In this document: positions 35,988 through 47,600 of the stretch, piece by piece
How positions within the stretch are numbered: the stretch's first letter is position 1
Layout: the number at the start of each line of letters is the position of its first letter
NCBI GenBank assembly: GCA_965649825.1
Contig: OZ287699.1
Span: forward strand, 124,001 to 188,000
DNA: 64,000 nucleotides
Source of the DNA: Penicillus capitatus
Taxonomy: Eukaryota; Chlorophyta
Direction of reading: 5' to 3'
Program-made: the position numbers and the translations under genes
Notes under the pieces: generated by a model
Database searches by the model: none
Told to the model about the DNA's origin: nothing
What the model saw: the letters and a program-made list of their open reading frames with translations, nothing else

Positions 35988-37858
35988 CTTGAGGATTGTT
36001 TGAACATTCCCAGTAGCGATGAATTGCTTGATGTGTCGAACGCGTACAGATCCCGTCTTGTTAGTCGTGTCTTCGAAAATCGAATCGATATGTGTCGCCG
36101 GTCGGCCGCGCAGCAAAACGATTCAAGAGCGGAAGACTTTACAGTAATCGGAGCAAGGTCTAGAACGGTTCACAACGCCCTTTATATACTCGCGTGATGA
36201 CGCGACTTCAGAGTCAGGTGAGTCAGCCCCAATGTCAGGACCATAGAACAGCGTCCCTAGGCGCACTTAAACCTTGTCTAGCAAGACAGCAAAGGCCGCC
36301 CTGAGCATTTGCCCCCGTGAACAACAAGGCAGGCACATCGACAAGGAAATCTTAACGACAATATGTTTGATGCAAACAGCTCAAGGCGACATGAAGTCAA
36401 GAAAAACATAGACGGTCGAGACCTTTGTCGGCCGACAGATCGACTCTTTGTTTTTGCACATTATGAAAGAACCTTCTATCGAAAGCTCGGAAGACAGTTA
36501 ATTGGTGAAGGTCGTTGCAGAGAGAACGGAGTTGTTTGCAACGCGGCAAGATTCGCAAGAAAAGCTAACGTGAACTCTAATTCTCAAGCTCTGATTGTAG
36601 AGGAATTCATGATCACTTGCGGGAAGATCTAAATAAAAACAAGTGATGTGTAAAGTCTTGTTCCTTTAAAAGAAGAAACTTTGGAGCAGACGGACACTGC
36701 TCGAAGATCTCATTCTAAAGTAAACAGCCACTTCCAGGGATGATAAGCGATACAATTCGTTCGATCATACGAGAAAAAGACGCAAGCAAAGAACAACAGC
36801 AGATAAAGTTGTCCAATATGATCCAGGCAAGTACCAATGATAGAAAAACGTGGCATCTCTTTTGTTTCGAGGCCTTTACATTGATGTCGCATGACAATGT
36901 CACCTGTGATGAGTTTTCTTGATTGGCGAGGCGATGTGGAAATAGTTTGCCACATGTTCTAATACTACCTGTCTCTGGGACATTGGCATTCACAGAGTTC
37001 GGTTCCATCGACCAGCTGCTGTTTGTAGTGTCATGAAGACGAAGGTGAAGGAGAGGAAGACAATCAAGCCAACATGATGTCCCACGACGTCAGTCGTGAC
37101 GTTAGCATGACGTCAAGCATGAATCATGAAATAGGAGTATAAAAACCTGATCGTTGAACAAGAATTATCATCTTTAAAACCCACTGTTTGTTTCACGCGC
37201 GTTCGTTTATACACGCGAATTCGCGCGACAGTAGTTTAACCGGTAATATGGCTGGCGCCTCTTCGTGAAAGACCCGAACAATGAACGAACGACAACGACA
37301 ACATCTTTTAAGATCATTTCCAGCATCAAAAGTAGTCGGTGGCTGGGAACGGTTCAAATGAATATCACGAATGCCTTATTCACGCTTACCTCGGACGATC
37401 CGGCTGTTTAGACTCTGTGACGTTTCTTGTCTCTCCTTTTAATCCCGCCGTGGAGAACGACAACGTGCGAAGAGATTGTTAAGGAACGACAGGTTTGTAT
37501 TAACAAAAAGAAACGGCGTCGTTCGACTGATAAAGTAACGCCGGCTGGATATACAGAAGCGCGAATATCCTTTATCGAGGAGTGATACTTCCACTACATA
37601 TTGAACCCGATTTTTGCTGTCATCATCCACATTCGTCCAGTACGGTCGAGATTTAGTGTTACTGTTCGCATGCGTGCTTTGTCCGTGCTTTAACAGGAAT
37701 GATACCGTTATAAGGGTCTGAGATAGGTCAAGATGCAGTAGTTTATCTCATTGATGCTGTCGTGCACGTCATCTCAGGTGCCATACGAAACGTCACATGA
37801 AGTGACGTCTACAGAGTCGTCTCGAAACAGCTTTCCTATTTGCCTTTCCCGAGCTAAC
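35988..37858. other. Intergenic region, small ORFs only
   Basis: Small plus-strand frames at 36363-36632 (89 codons) and 36740-36922 (60 codons) are unrecognised. 37030-37150 is the second copy of the dispersed TGACGTCA/TATA element. The remaining 700 bp before Rae1 hold no convincing coding sequence. Confidence 0.35.
37030..37150 (+). promoter_or_regulatory. Dispersed upstream element, copy 2 (TGACGTCA plus TATA)
   Basis: GAAGGTGAAGGAGAGGA, ACGACGTCAGTCGTGACG, TTAGCATGACGTC, CATGAAATAGGAGTATAAAAA. Inverted relative to 28161-28279. It ends in a TATA box, but no recognised gene starts within 600 bp. Confidence 0.5.
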
Positions 37859-39317
37859 ATGTTTGGCAACAGTTTTGGTAAAGCGCCGATTGTCTCCACT
37901 ACAGCTTCTACCATAGGACAACCCAGTGCAGGTCACAACCCTAACAACGACTACGAAGTCGCAGAGGTGTCGACTGATGGGATCAGCACCGTAAACTTCA
38001 GTCCCGTGGCCGACCACTTCGTCGCCACGTCATGGGACTGCTCCGTGCGCTTATGGGAATACGCCACACAGAAGGGTCTGTTCGGTGGCCCTCCTCAGGG
38101 CTCAATCCAATCCACGCCTAAAGCGATGCAGACCCACAACGAACCCGTCCTCTGCAGCGCCTTCAGTCAAGATGGCAGAGGCGTCTTCTTTGGCGGAACG
38201 GATGGACAAGTGCGACCTGCAGCCGCCGTCGAGTGACACCCGTAGCTTTGTCGCGCTTAGGTCAAGCTCTGGGACCTGGCATCGAATCAAGTGCATCAGG
38301 TGGCCCAGCACGAACGAGGCGTCAAGGAGTGTGCGTTCATCAACGAGCATAACTCCCTGCTGACTGGATCCTGGGATAAGCGTCTTTCCTACTGGGACTG
38401 CCGTGCGCCCAGTCCCGTCTACTCCCACACGCTCCTCGATCGGATCAGTTCGCTGGACGTTCGGGGACAGTTGTTGGTCGTCAGCACAGCCCAACGTCAT
38501 ATACAGGTTCACGATCTAACGAACTCTGCTGTTCGTCAGATGCGATCTCTCTGTGTGTTCAGGTCTTCGACCTACGCAATCCTCGGACGGTGAAGATGAC
38601 ATCCGAGTCGCCGCTGAAGTGGCAGACGCGATGTGTGACATGCTTCGGTGATGAGAAGGGTTACTACATCGGTTCCATCGAAGGCAGATGCGCCGTGCAG
38701 AACCTCGAAGCCATCAATGCCTCCAAGAACTTCACATTCAAATGCCATCGCCAAGGGGAAGTCAGGTCCGTTCTCTTCTTTCCATCTCCTGCAAGACTTC
38801 TCTGTCTGTACAGGACCAGTCAAGAGATCTATGCGGTGAATGCCATCAAAGTGCATCCAACCTACGGCACCTTCATTACCTGCGGTGAGTGACGGTTAGC
38901 TGATGCAGCACAGTTGTCGTCCTGTCCTGGATGATGACAAGACATCTTCACGATCTTGCCTCTGATGACCAAATCTTGCAATTCTGAATGGATATGTGTT
39001 GTTCTTGATGTGACAGATGGGGCAGAGAACGTATGGGTGATGGGATTTGTGGCACTGTAGGTTCCGACGGTGTGCTGTATTTCTGGGACAAGGAGCACAA
39101 GCGCCGATTGAAGGCCATGCAGCGTTGCAATGACTCCATTTCCTGTGCAGCTTTCAGCAGAGATGGATCCCTTGTTGCCTATGCCGTGAGCTACGATTGG
39201 CGTTTCGGCGTGGAGGGCTTCAATCCTGACACCATGCGCAGTCGCATCTTCCTCCACCAAGTGCAAGAGGACGAAGTTCGACCTGGACCCAATCTCTCTT
39301 CGCAGAGAAAGAGATAA
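37859..39317 (+). CDS. RAE1: mRNA export factor Rae1/Gle2 (WD40)
   Basis: Seven-bladed WD40 protein of nuclear pores that binds Nup98 GLEBS motifs and supports mRNA export and spindle function. Diagnostic blocks: MFGNSFG-type N-terminus, TDGISTVNFSP, VATSWDCSVRLWEY, GGTDGQ|VKLWDLASNQ, ECAFINEHNSLLTGSWDK, VFDLRNPRTVK, NFTFKCHRQ, EIYAVNAIKVHPTYGTF, CGSDGVLYFWDKEH and SYDWRFGVEG. Four introns fit: about 38211-38261, 38509-38564, about 38768-38815 and 38885-39059. The last is long (about 175 nt) and contains TGATGTGACAG. The gene ends 60 bp from the 3' end of the convergent minus-strand gene. Full-length. Confidence 0.92.
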
Positions 39318-39376
39318 AACGAAGAACGGGACGCCTGTATATGCATGAAGTGAAGAAGACAGCATCTGATATGGTA

Positions 39377-41894
39377 TTAAGCAAAGAGTTCATTCTCTTT
39401 ATAGATGGGCTTGACATCGTAAAGGGGTTTCTCTAATGTCTGTGGTTCTAACTCCATACGAATCTGTTCTCGGCGACACATCATTCGCATCGAATAGATC
39501 ACACCGTTTCTCAGAGCGATGGACAGGGAGAACCTCTCGCGGGACGCTCGTAGCCGCTCGTAGAAATGGATCTCATCATAGACGCTCGTTTCCTTCTGCT
39601 CTGACAGAATCGACAGCCCTACACAAAACAAACAGCCATGAGTCGATCTCTTCGATAGATAAAGGGCGGGACATACCCTTGAGAAAAGCTCCCCATGTCA
39701 TTCCTTCCAATGCCAGGATCTCGTAAGCGGCGTAGATGGATGTGAACTGATGGGGTAGAACGCCATTCGGTAGTTTGTGCCCTGAAACGGACAGAGCGGT
39801 GAGTATCTGCAAACGAGGTGGCGTTGTCTTACGCGCATACTGTTCATTGAACATCCAGTTCTGTTTCCAGAAGTAGAGGAGGTCTGGTATGTTGCCCTGT
39901 TCAGGATCAGGTGGCTGCACTGCGAAATCCAGCTGCAGTTTCCGCGTCATGTTGTACATCTCACAGAAACTGGGCGGAAGCTACGGGATGGGCGGTAAGA
40001 GCAATGAGCCTTACTGGTTAAACTTCACGTCATCGGATGAAAGAGTGAAATCCGCATAGGCGTAGAGATTAAAATCCGACCAGTTGTGGACCTTCTTCTT
40101 GCAGACTTCGATCCGCCTGGCCGTCAGTTCAGGGCATTGCATGACAGTGGCAATCGTCCGAGGCGGGACGGCGGCTTCGGTTGATTCGACCACCTTTGCG
40201 AAATTCGGCACGATGGCATTCACCTAACAGCAAACGTAGAATAGGCGACAAAAACGGAATGCCCTCGACAGACATCTTCAAGAATCTGCTTGAATGAAGC
40301 TGTTGTCATCGTATCAGTCTCTGGGAGACATTTCTGTATGGACAGGAATGCGGAACCCAGTCGCAGCACATCTTCCATGAGCTCGACGTGGCAAAGACCT
40401 GATGCACAGCGTCCGCCTCGGAACCAGAAAAACGCGCAGTACTGCGTTACCCAGTGGAAATGTCTTCCTAAAAAGATGCAACGCCGGATAGAGTGCCCCT
40501 GCGCATTCCATGCCTGACAGACATTCTCCTCGCAAGACTGGTATGCGTCCTCGCACGTGCACTTGCCTATTTCCAGAGCAGCCCTGTTCTTTGGCAAGAG
40601 GACGGCAGGAACGCGTTGAGACAGGTGATAGAGAGTGAGTGTTGGAGGCAAGAGGGCAGACAAGTCCCTGATGTGATCCACGGCTTCTTCGGAATTATAC
40701 CACACTTGTTTGAATAACGCTTTCGCAAAATCGCCCTTCTCTGACGCGACATTCACGTCTAAGATCTGCTGCAATGCCTCCACAATGCTATCTTCCACAT
40801 CTTGCCCCAGATCACACTGATCTGCTCAGATCTCACACATCAACACTCTACTGAATGTAGACGAGCTAAGGTACGCAGAACGGTGATGAGTTTTGTGTTT
40901 GTCCTTTCGAAGAGCTTTGTCTTCGTCGAGTGGACATCTTCCTGACGCCGAAGGTAAAGCACTTTTCCAATCTCCTTTGCAGGGGGCTCTTTTAGCTTCA
41001 ATCGAACAGGCGGCTTCTCTTCGATGGTGTCAAACTCCACTAACTGTGAGCATTGTCCCTCAAATCAGGGAGGGATGCGTCGATGTGTGTCTGCTTGCCT
41101 TGACGACCACTTCCTCTTCCGCATACATTTCCTGCACTTCTTTTTCTCGGAGCTGATTGTCTTCTTCCATTTTGGCGAATATTTTAGATTCGTAACTCTC
41201 TTCGGGCTCCGGTTCTGGAACGGACACACATTCGATGGGATCTCATGCCAGAATTCGCGCACCGTATTCATCGTCGTCTTCGCTTGGCACAAACGGCACG
41301 TATCGATGTGGCTTTGACTCCCTCCGTTGCTCATCGTCTTCTAGCAATTGCATGAAGAGCTCCTTCTCTGTGAAGACATCTTCTTCCTCTTCCGCCTCTT
41401 CTTCGGAGACCTCCGACATCGACACTTCTTCGGATTCTTCAGATTCGTCCTCGATCTCTTCCGATTCCGTCTCTTTCAGTTCTTCAGAATCTTCGGCTGA
41501 TTGATCTGCTGCTGCTTCCGCCGCCGCCGCTTTTTCTAAGGCCTCGGCCTTGCAGAAGAGATCTCTAGACTAGACGTTCGGTGAAGGGAGGGAGGGATAC
41601 CTTCTCTTGTTCGGCACTTAGTCGTCGGAGACGTGCCTTCTCCAAGATGCTCTGTTTGTACTCTTCCTTCGTCATCGGTGCCTTTGCTCTCCTTGGCGGA
41701 ACGAGATGTCTTCGGGAGAACGCGCGAACGTGTTCGCTCTTATCCAACGGGACGATGACGCTTCGCTGAAGGAGGATCCATTTTCTGAAACTGCCGTTGA
41801 GTTGTCGCAACATGCTGCATCCACATTCTAAAGCATCGATCAAACGAAGTCGATCGGCGATCGGTAATTGAAGGACGTTGCGCTTGTCAGATTT
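39377..41894 (-). CDS. Unrecognised multi-exon protein with acidic segment
   Basis: At least nine exons join in frame on the minus strand: an N-terminal block with LPIADRLRLIDALECGCSM and MTKEEYKQSILEKARLRRL; an acidic Ser/Glu tract (about 41.3-41.5 kb); EPEPEESYESKIFAKMEE; LVEFDTIEEKPPVRLKL; EDSIVEALQQILDVN with LSALLPPTLTLYHLSQRV; VPPRTIATVMQCPELTARR; PPDPEQGNIPDLLYFWKQNW; and the C-terminal YDVKPIYKENELFA. Introns are about 46-55 nt; one (41044-41098) is GC-AG. TGATGTGAC lies in the introns upstream of the first listed exon, so the true start is 5' of 41894, within about 250 bp. Coherent splicing over 2.5 kb makes the gene real. I do not recognise the family. Confidence 0.72.
41044..41098 (-). 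other. GC-AG intron
   Basis: 55-nt intron starting GCAAG and ending ACAG between the codons for ...EEVVVK and LVEFDTIEE of the minus-strand gene. The strong AAG|GCAAG context is typical of GC 5' splice sites. Confidence 0.65.
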
Positions 41895-42153
41895 CTGCAC
41901 GTCACATCAGCACGAGGTCGCCTCGAATTCTTGCGCTCCTCTTGCCAAAAACGGAATCTGAAGGATTCCGTCTCTCTCCTGTCACATCAATGCTGAGAAT
42001 GGCTGACGTCCTATCGACGCAGGACTTTCCAAAAAAGCACCCAAGTTTGAATTCCGACGTGTGTTTTGCTTTCGGTGACGTTCGTTCCTTTTGTCATCAC
42101 GTCGAGTCAAGTCTCCACCAGAGAGACAAACGCCATTTCGCATTCTGATAAAG

Positions 42154-43832
42154 ATGCAAGGCTTAACGCGATCGGGGCGCCTTCCTTGCGTCCTTTCGCA
42201 CGGCAAACGACTGCTCTCTTCAATATCCGCGGCACTATCCGATGCGCAACAGAAAGTGCGCAATTGAACAGAGGGGCCCAGAGTTGAACGACGGTGGTTG
42301 AAGGTGATCGACCGCGAAGAGATTTTCGGCGCACACAACTATGAATCCCTGCCCGTCGTGCTGGAAAGAGGTCGCGGTGTTTTCGTCTGGGATGTTGATG
42401 GAAAGAGGTACTACGATTGCCTGAGCAGCTACGCGGCCCTCAATCAAGGACACTGTCATCCAAGAGTGCGTGCGCCTCATACATGATGCCATCTCCGAGA
42501 GCTGTCCCATCACTTCTGTGTTTAACAGATTGTCGAGGCACTGGTACAACAAGCCCAGAAACTGACGCTGACATCCCGAGCATTCTACACAGGTCATGCA
42601 TCCTTCGGTCTCTTTGAGGTGACGTGATGTGACTGCGGCGTAGATGTACTGGGAGAGTATGAGGAGTTCATGCATCGCGTGTTCGGTTACGATAAGCTCC
42701 TGCCGATGAATACCGGCGTCGAAGGAGGCGAGACCGCTATCAAACTTGCACGGTTCTCGCACATCGCATACGGCAGGCGATACGCGTAGACTTGGAATAT
42801 CCACAGGCGATGGGGGTATCGTGTGAAAGGCATCCCGCCGAACGAAGCAGTGATTCTCTTTGCCGAGAACAATTTCTGGGGCCGCACCCTCTCAGCCGTC
42901 TCTTCCTCCACGGATCCGACATGCTACGTGGACTACGGTATGACACCGACCATCTCATGTATGGTGATGATGCGGGGAGCGCATGACAGGTCCCTTCATG
43001 CCTGGATTCGAAATCATCCCTTTTAACGATATCGCATCGCTGGAAGCCAAACTGCAATCGAATCCCCACATCGCTGCGTTTATGCTGGAGCCGATCCAGG
43101 GCGAAGCGGGGGTCGTGGTGCCCGACAAAGGGTATCTGGCTAAAGTGGCGGCACTGCTGAAGAAATACAATGTGCTGTTGATTGCCGACGAAGTGCAGAC
43201 GGGTCTCTGTCGGACGGGACACATGTTGGCATGCGATTGGGAAAATGTCCGGCCGGATATCGTCATCCTCGGCAAAGCGCTATCTGGAGGCGTCTATCCG
43301 ACGACCGCTGTCCTCTGTGATGATCCCATCATGCTCACGATCGGCAAGAATCGCATCGGCATCGGCATCGTAAACGCTCTCAAATCCATGCACTTCAGGA
43401 AGAGGCGAACACGGAAGCACTTACGGAGGCAATCCTCTCGCCTCGAGAGTCGCCATGACGGCTGTTCAGGTATGCAGCCCTTCAGGAATGCCAACTTGGT
43501 GCGTGAGGATTGCCAAGTAGGTCTTGATCGACGAGGGTATGGGCAAGAATGCGGAACGATTGGGAGAGCTTTTCAGGCAGCGTATGCGCGAGGGTGTTCC
43601 ATCGGAGCGTCTGGCCCTGGTGCGTGGCAAGGGCTTATTGAATGCTCTCGTTCTGAACGAAAAGGGTGCCTTCACCGCTGCCAATGTCGTCTTGCGTCTA
43701 CGAGATGCCGGATTGTTGTGCAAACCGACGCACGGGAACATTCTGCGCGTCGCGCCGCCGCTCTGTATCGACGCGTCGCAGCTCATCGAATGTACGGACA
43801 TCTTGACGAAAACCCTGCTGTCAGAATTTTGA
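42154..43832 (+). CDS. OAT: Ornithine aminotransferase, mitochondrial
   Basis: PLP-dependent class III aminotransferase converting ornithine plus 2-oxoglutarate to glutamate semialdehyde. ATG 42154 opens an Arg/Ser-rich presequence ([19 protein letters not shown]). Family blocks: [117 protein letters not shown] (PLP Asp), [12 protein letters not shown] (Schiff-base Lys) and [11 protein letters not shown]. Seven short introns; 42593-42643 carries TGATGTGAC and 43344-43404 is GC-AG. The stop is only 9 bp before the next gene's ATG. Complete and probably functional. Confidence 0.93.
42593..42643 (+). other. Intron with TGATGTGAC motif
   Basis: 51-nt GT...AG intron between codons of SRAFYT and [18 protein letters not shown] at 42625-42633, 10 nt before the terminal AG. 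Confidence 0.85.
43344..43404 (+). other. GC-AG intron
   Basis: 61-nt intron starting GCAAG. Its removal creates [17 protein letters not shown], restoring the highly conserved OAT motif; no GT site gives the frame. Confidence 0.75.
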
Positions 43833-43841
43833 GATTCGCCC

Positions 43842-44556
43842 ATGCTGTCGTCGCTGCGCCCAACGCCTCGAAGCGGTTGGACGACGTCCCTTTCGATCTC
43901 CCTCGATCGTCGCTTTCGACTCAAAGCCGAAGGAAACGGCTCATCGACGGGACCCCCTCGTCGCGGCGCACTGTCCGGAAAGACGGGAAAGGAACTGCGC
44001 GAAGAATTCTTCATGGCTGCGCAGACAGGAAGCGAACGCGGATTGCCAGAGGGCGCTTTCCTCAACGACAACACCACAGGCGATGAGCCGCTCACCGAGA
44101 TCAGCTGGGAACCATACGGCGACACGTGCAGTGCCCCGCAGGTCATCCATCTCGGCCATTCTGCACTGCCCAGGACTCCCATCAGGGATCGAGTATTCTG
44201 AAAGCCGGTGTCGAGGCAGGCGCTTTCGAGATCACTCCTGCCTTCTGCTTAACGGGTGGGTGCCGTTTCGGTGATCTCGGTATCGGACGCATCTTCCATC
44301 GTATGCACAGGGCAGTGCGATTCGTGCCTGGTGGAGCTCGATACAGGCGAAGCTGTCCTCGGCTGTATGCGCAGTGTCCCGACTGGCCGTGATCAAATGA
44401 CCATTACCGTCGTGGCGACAGACGAGGCATGGGAGTCCATGTTAGCAGGTCCCGCGATCGCCTGTCCATTCCAGATCGACATCTTCGTCTTCAGGTGGTG
44501 GGACAGCGGAAGCGGATGCGAAGGTATCGGACGATGACGATTTTACGTTTGTTTAA
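43842..44556 (+). CDS. [2Fe-2S] ferredoxin-like protein, organelle-targeted
   Basis: About 187 residues after splicing. ATG 43842 starts an Arg/Ser-rich presequence ([20 protein letters not shown]). The ferredoxin fold region reads [20 protein letters not shown], then cluster ligands in C-LTGQ-C-DS-C and, 12 residues later, GC-MRSVP. The spacing C-x4-C-x2-C-x12-C is closer to succinate-dehydrogenase-type domains than to plant ferredoxin, where the last gap is about 29. An acidic tail [13 protein letters not shown] ends at 44556. Three short introns: about 44140-44183, about 44251-44309 and about 44445-44490. It sits 9 bp after the OAT stop and 88 bp before ClpB. Electron-transfer partner unknown. 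Confidence 0.66.
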
Positions 44557-44644
44557 AGCGTCGAGTGATTTCGATGACCATTGTGTACGACACTCTATGA
44601 TCGCGCGTAAAGCGGCGGCTTCTGCAACGCGGTCCGGTTTTACG

Positions 44645-47600
44645 ATGACGATGGCGACGACGTCCTCGACAAAGGCACTCGCCGTCTCTTTTCTGCACCT
44701 CTTCGCTCGACGGGCGTCGCTTTTGGTGTCGAAGGGAAGTCAGCCGTCGACAGGAAAGACGACACGAAGGAAAGTCAACCGCATCGGCGAATACAGAGGG
44801 TTCTGCGCAACGCCTTGCTGGTTTGTGGCGGCACGACGTCCTATTATGGCAAACAGAGTCGTCTGCGGCTGCGCCTCGCATTGTGGACTGTACGGTGGTA
44901 CAACCCTAAGGGCGACGATGTCTCCTCCCAGGTGAGGCCCAAATTGCTAGGGATTGATTTCTATAGTCAAGGACGCTGTGAGTGTGTTCGTATCGAGACG
45001 TCATGCGTCGGTCATCGTACGCGCCGGAAAGCGCATCACACAAAATGAGTTTACTGAGAAGGCTTGGCAGGTGTGGTGCAATGTATATGGTGTGCAAAGG
45101 GGTGTGTACGTTCGGATGATGCATAGGCAGTTGTTGCGGCACCCGAAATCGCGAAGGATTACCAGCAACAGGTCGTCGAGTCGGAGCATTTGTTGAAGGC
45201 ATTGCTGGAACAGCCAAATGGACTGGCCAGACGGATCATCTCCAAGGCAGGCGGCGATCCGACAAAGCTCCTGGAGCACGTCAATTCGGACCTCGCATCC
45301 AAACCGAAAGTCTATGGCGCCACCGATCAAGTCGTCACTTCGCTGGTCGTGCCTCGATGCTGGAACGACAAGGATGTGACGGCTAGGTACTGGGAAGGTA
45401 TTTGGAAGCTGTGGTCGACCACGCACAGAAACTGAAGGCCGAATGGAAAGATGGCTTTGTCTCTGTGGAACATCTCGTACTGGGCATTGCTCACGATCCG
45501 CTGTTTGGACAGAAGACCATGCGAACGTATGGACTGACCTACGACAGAATTCTGAAAGCCGTTCAGGACATTCGCGGCAGCAACGCCGTCGTCGATCAAG
45601 TCCGTTCGCCTCAGTCATGGACATGATGTGACAGCAGTCGCTTCACAGGATCCTGAAGGGAAGTATGAGGCGCTGGCGAAGTACGCTCGGGATTTGACAT
45701 CGGCAGCACGAGATGGGAAGTTGGATCCGGTCATCGGTCGGGACGATGAGATCCGGCGATGTATTCAGATTCTCTCACGGAGGACGAAGAATAACCCGGT
45801 CCTCATCGGAGAACCTGGCAAGACGTTTGGTTCCACTCCGGATGCCTGCCTTCAAGCATCGTTGTTCTAGGCGTCGGCAAGACGGCAGTGGCCGAAGGCT
45901 TGGCGCAGAGAATCGTCGAGAGCGATGTCCCAGCCGCCTTGCAGGATCGTACGTTGATGGCACTCGATATCGGTGCTCTGATCGCAGGCGCTAAGTATCG
46001 GGGTGAGTTCGAGGATCGTCTGAAAGCGGTGATCGAAGAGGTGACGGGGTCGAACGGCAAGATCGTGCTCTTCATCGACGAGATCCATACAGTCGTGGGT
46101 GCGGGAGCGACCCAAGGGGCGTTGGATGCTGGGAATCTCTTAAAACCGATGTTGGGAAGAGGGGAGCTTCGTTGCATCGGAGCCACGACGCTGACGGAGT
46201 ATCGAAAGTTTATTGAAAAGGATCCAGCCTTGGAGAGACGTTTTCAGCAAGTGCTGGTCGATCAGCCGTCAGTCTCTCAAACCGTCTCCGTTCTGCGTGG
46301 CCTAAGAGAGAGGTCTGGGGAAGTGTGAGATGGGAAATGTGTGAGATTTGATGTGACAGGTATGAACTGCATCATGGTGTGAAGATTTCGGATTCGGCGT
46401 TGGTGGATGCCGCCGTGTTGGCCGATCGATACATTGCCGATCGATTCCTGCCAGACAAAGCCATTGACCTCGTCGATGAAGCTGCCGCGAAGCTGAAAAT
46501 GGAGATCACATCAAAACCGTTAGCACTTGACGAGATCGATCGAAAAATCTTACAGTTGGAGATGGAAGTCCTGTCACTGTCAAAAGCCGCTCCTTCCGAC
46601 AAAGGTCCCATCAACATCACTCAGATGACACATATAAAAGAGTGAGATATATAGGGGCGGCTGGTCGGTTATCCGTTTTGAACAGTCAACTAAAAAACTT
46701 GAAGAAAGATCAGAAACAGCTGAACGATCAGTGGGAGGCTGAGAAGCAAAACATGACACGGTTGCAGAATATTAAGGAAGAGGTCGACCGTGTGAACATC
46801 GAGATTCAACAGGCAGAACGCGAATACAATCTCAGCCGGTGAGCATCTCGCCAAAAATTCTTATGCGGACGACATTGACGGTCTGTTTAGGGCAGCTGAA
46901 TTGAAGTACGGTACACTGAACGACCTACAGAGAAAACTAGAAGAAGCAGAATTGGCAATTGAAGGAGGGAACAACGACGGTCTCCCTCGGATGCTGCGGG
47001 AAGAGGTGACAGAAGAAGACATCGCCGAGATCATTGCGAAATGGACAGGCATCCCCGTGAGCAAACTCCGTCAATCCGAACGGTGCTCCTGGACGCCGGT
47101 CGGAACAGCTCGATCGATGTTGGTTTGTGCAGATCAAAATTGCTGCATTTGAGTGACGAGCTCCATCGACGCGTCATCGGTCAGGATGAAGCGGTGGAGG
47201 CCGTTTCCGACGCGATTCAACGATCCCGTGCTGGATTGGCCGATCCGGAACGTCCCATCGCTTCGTTCATGTTTCTCGGTCCGACGGGCGTCGGCAAGAC
47301 CGAATTGGCCAAGGCTCTGGCGCAGTTTCTCTTCAACACCGAAGACGCCCTCGTTCGAATCGACATGAGCGAGTATATGGAGAAGCACAATGTCAGTCGA
47401 CTGGTCGGTGCCCCTCCCGGATACGTCGGCTACGAAGAAGGCGGCCAGCTGACCGAATCCGTCCGTCGACGTCCTTACGCCGTCGTCCTCTTCGACGAAG
47501 TCGAGAAAGCCCACGGAGACGTGTTCAACGTCCTCCTTCAGGTCACACTTTTGCAAACAGCAATCCGATGTGTGAGAGATCTTATAGATACTGGACGATG

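Noticed and set aside
44429-44640. Upstream open stretch before ClpB as a longer ClpB N-terminus
   Set aside because: It overlaps the last exons of the ferredoxin-like gene; the ATG at 44645 gives a normal presequence.
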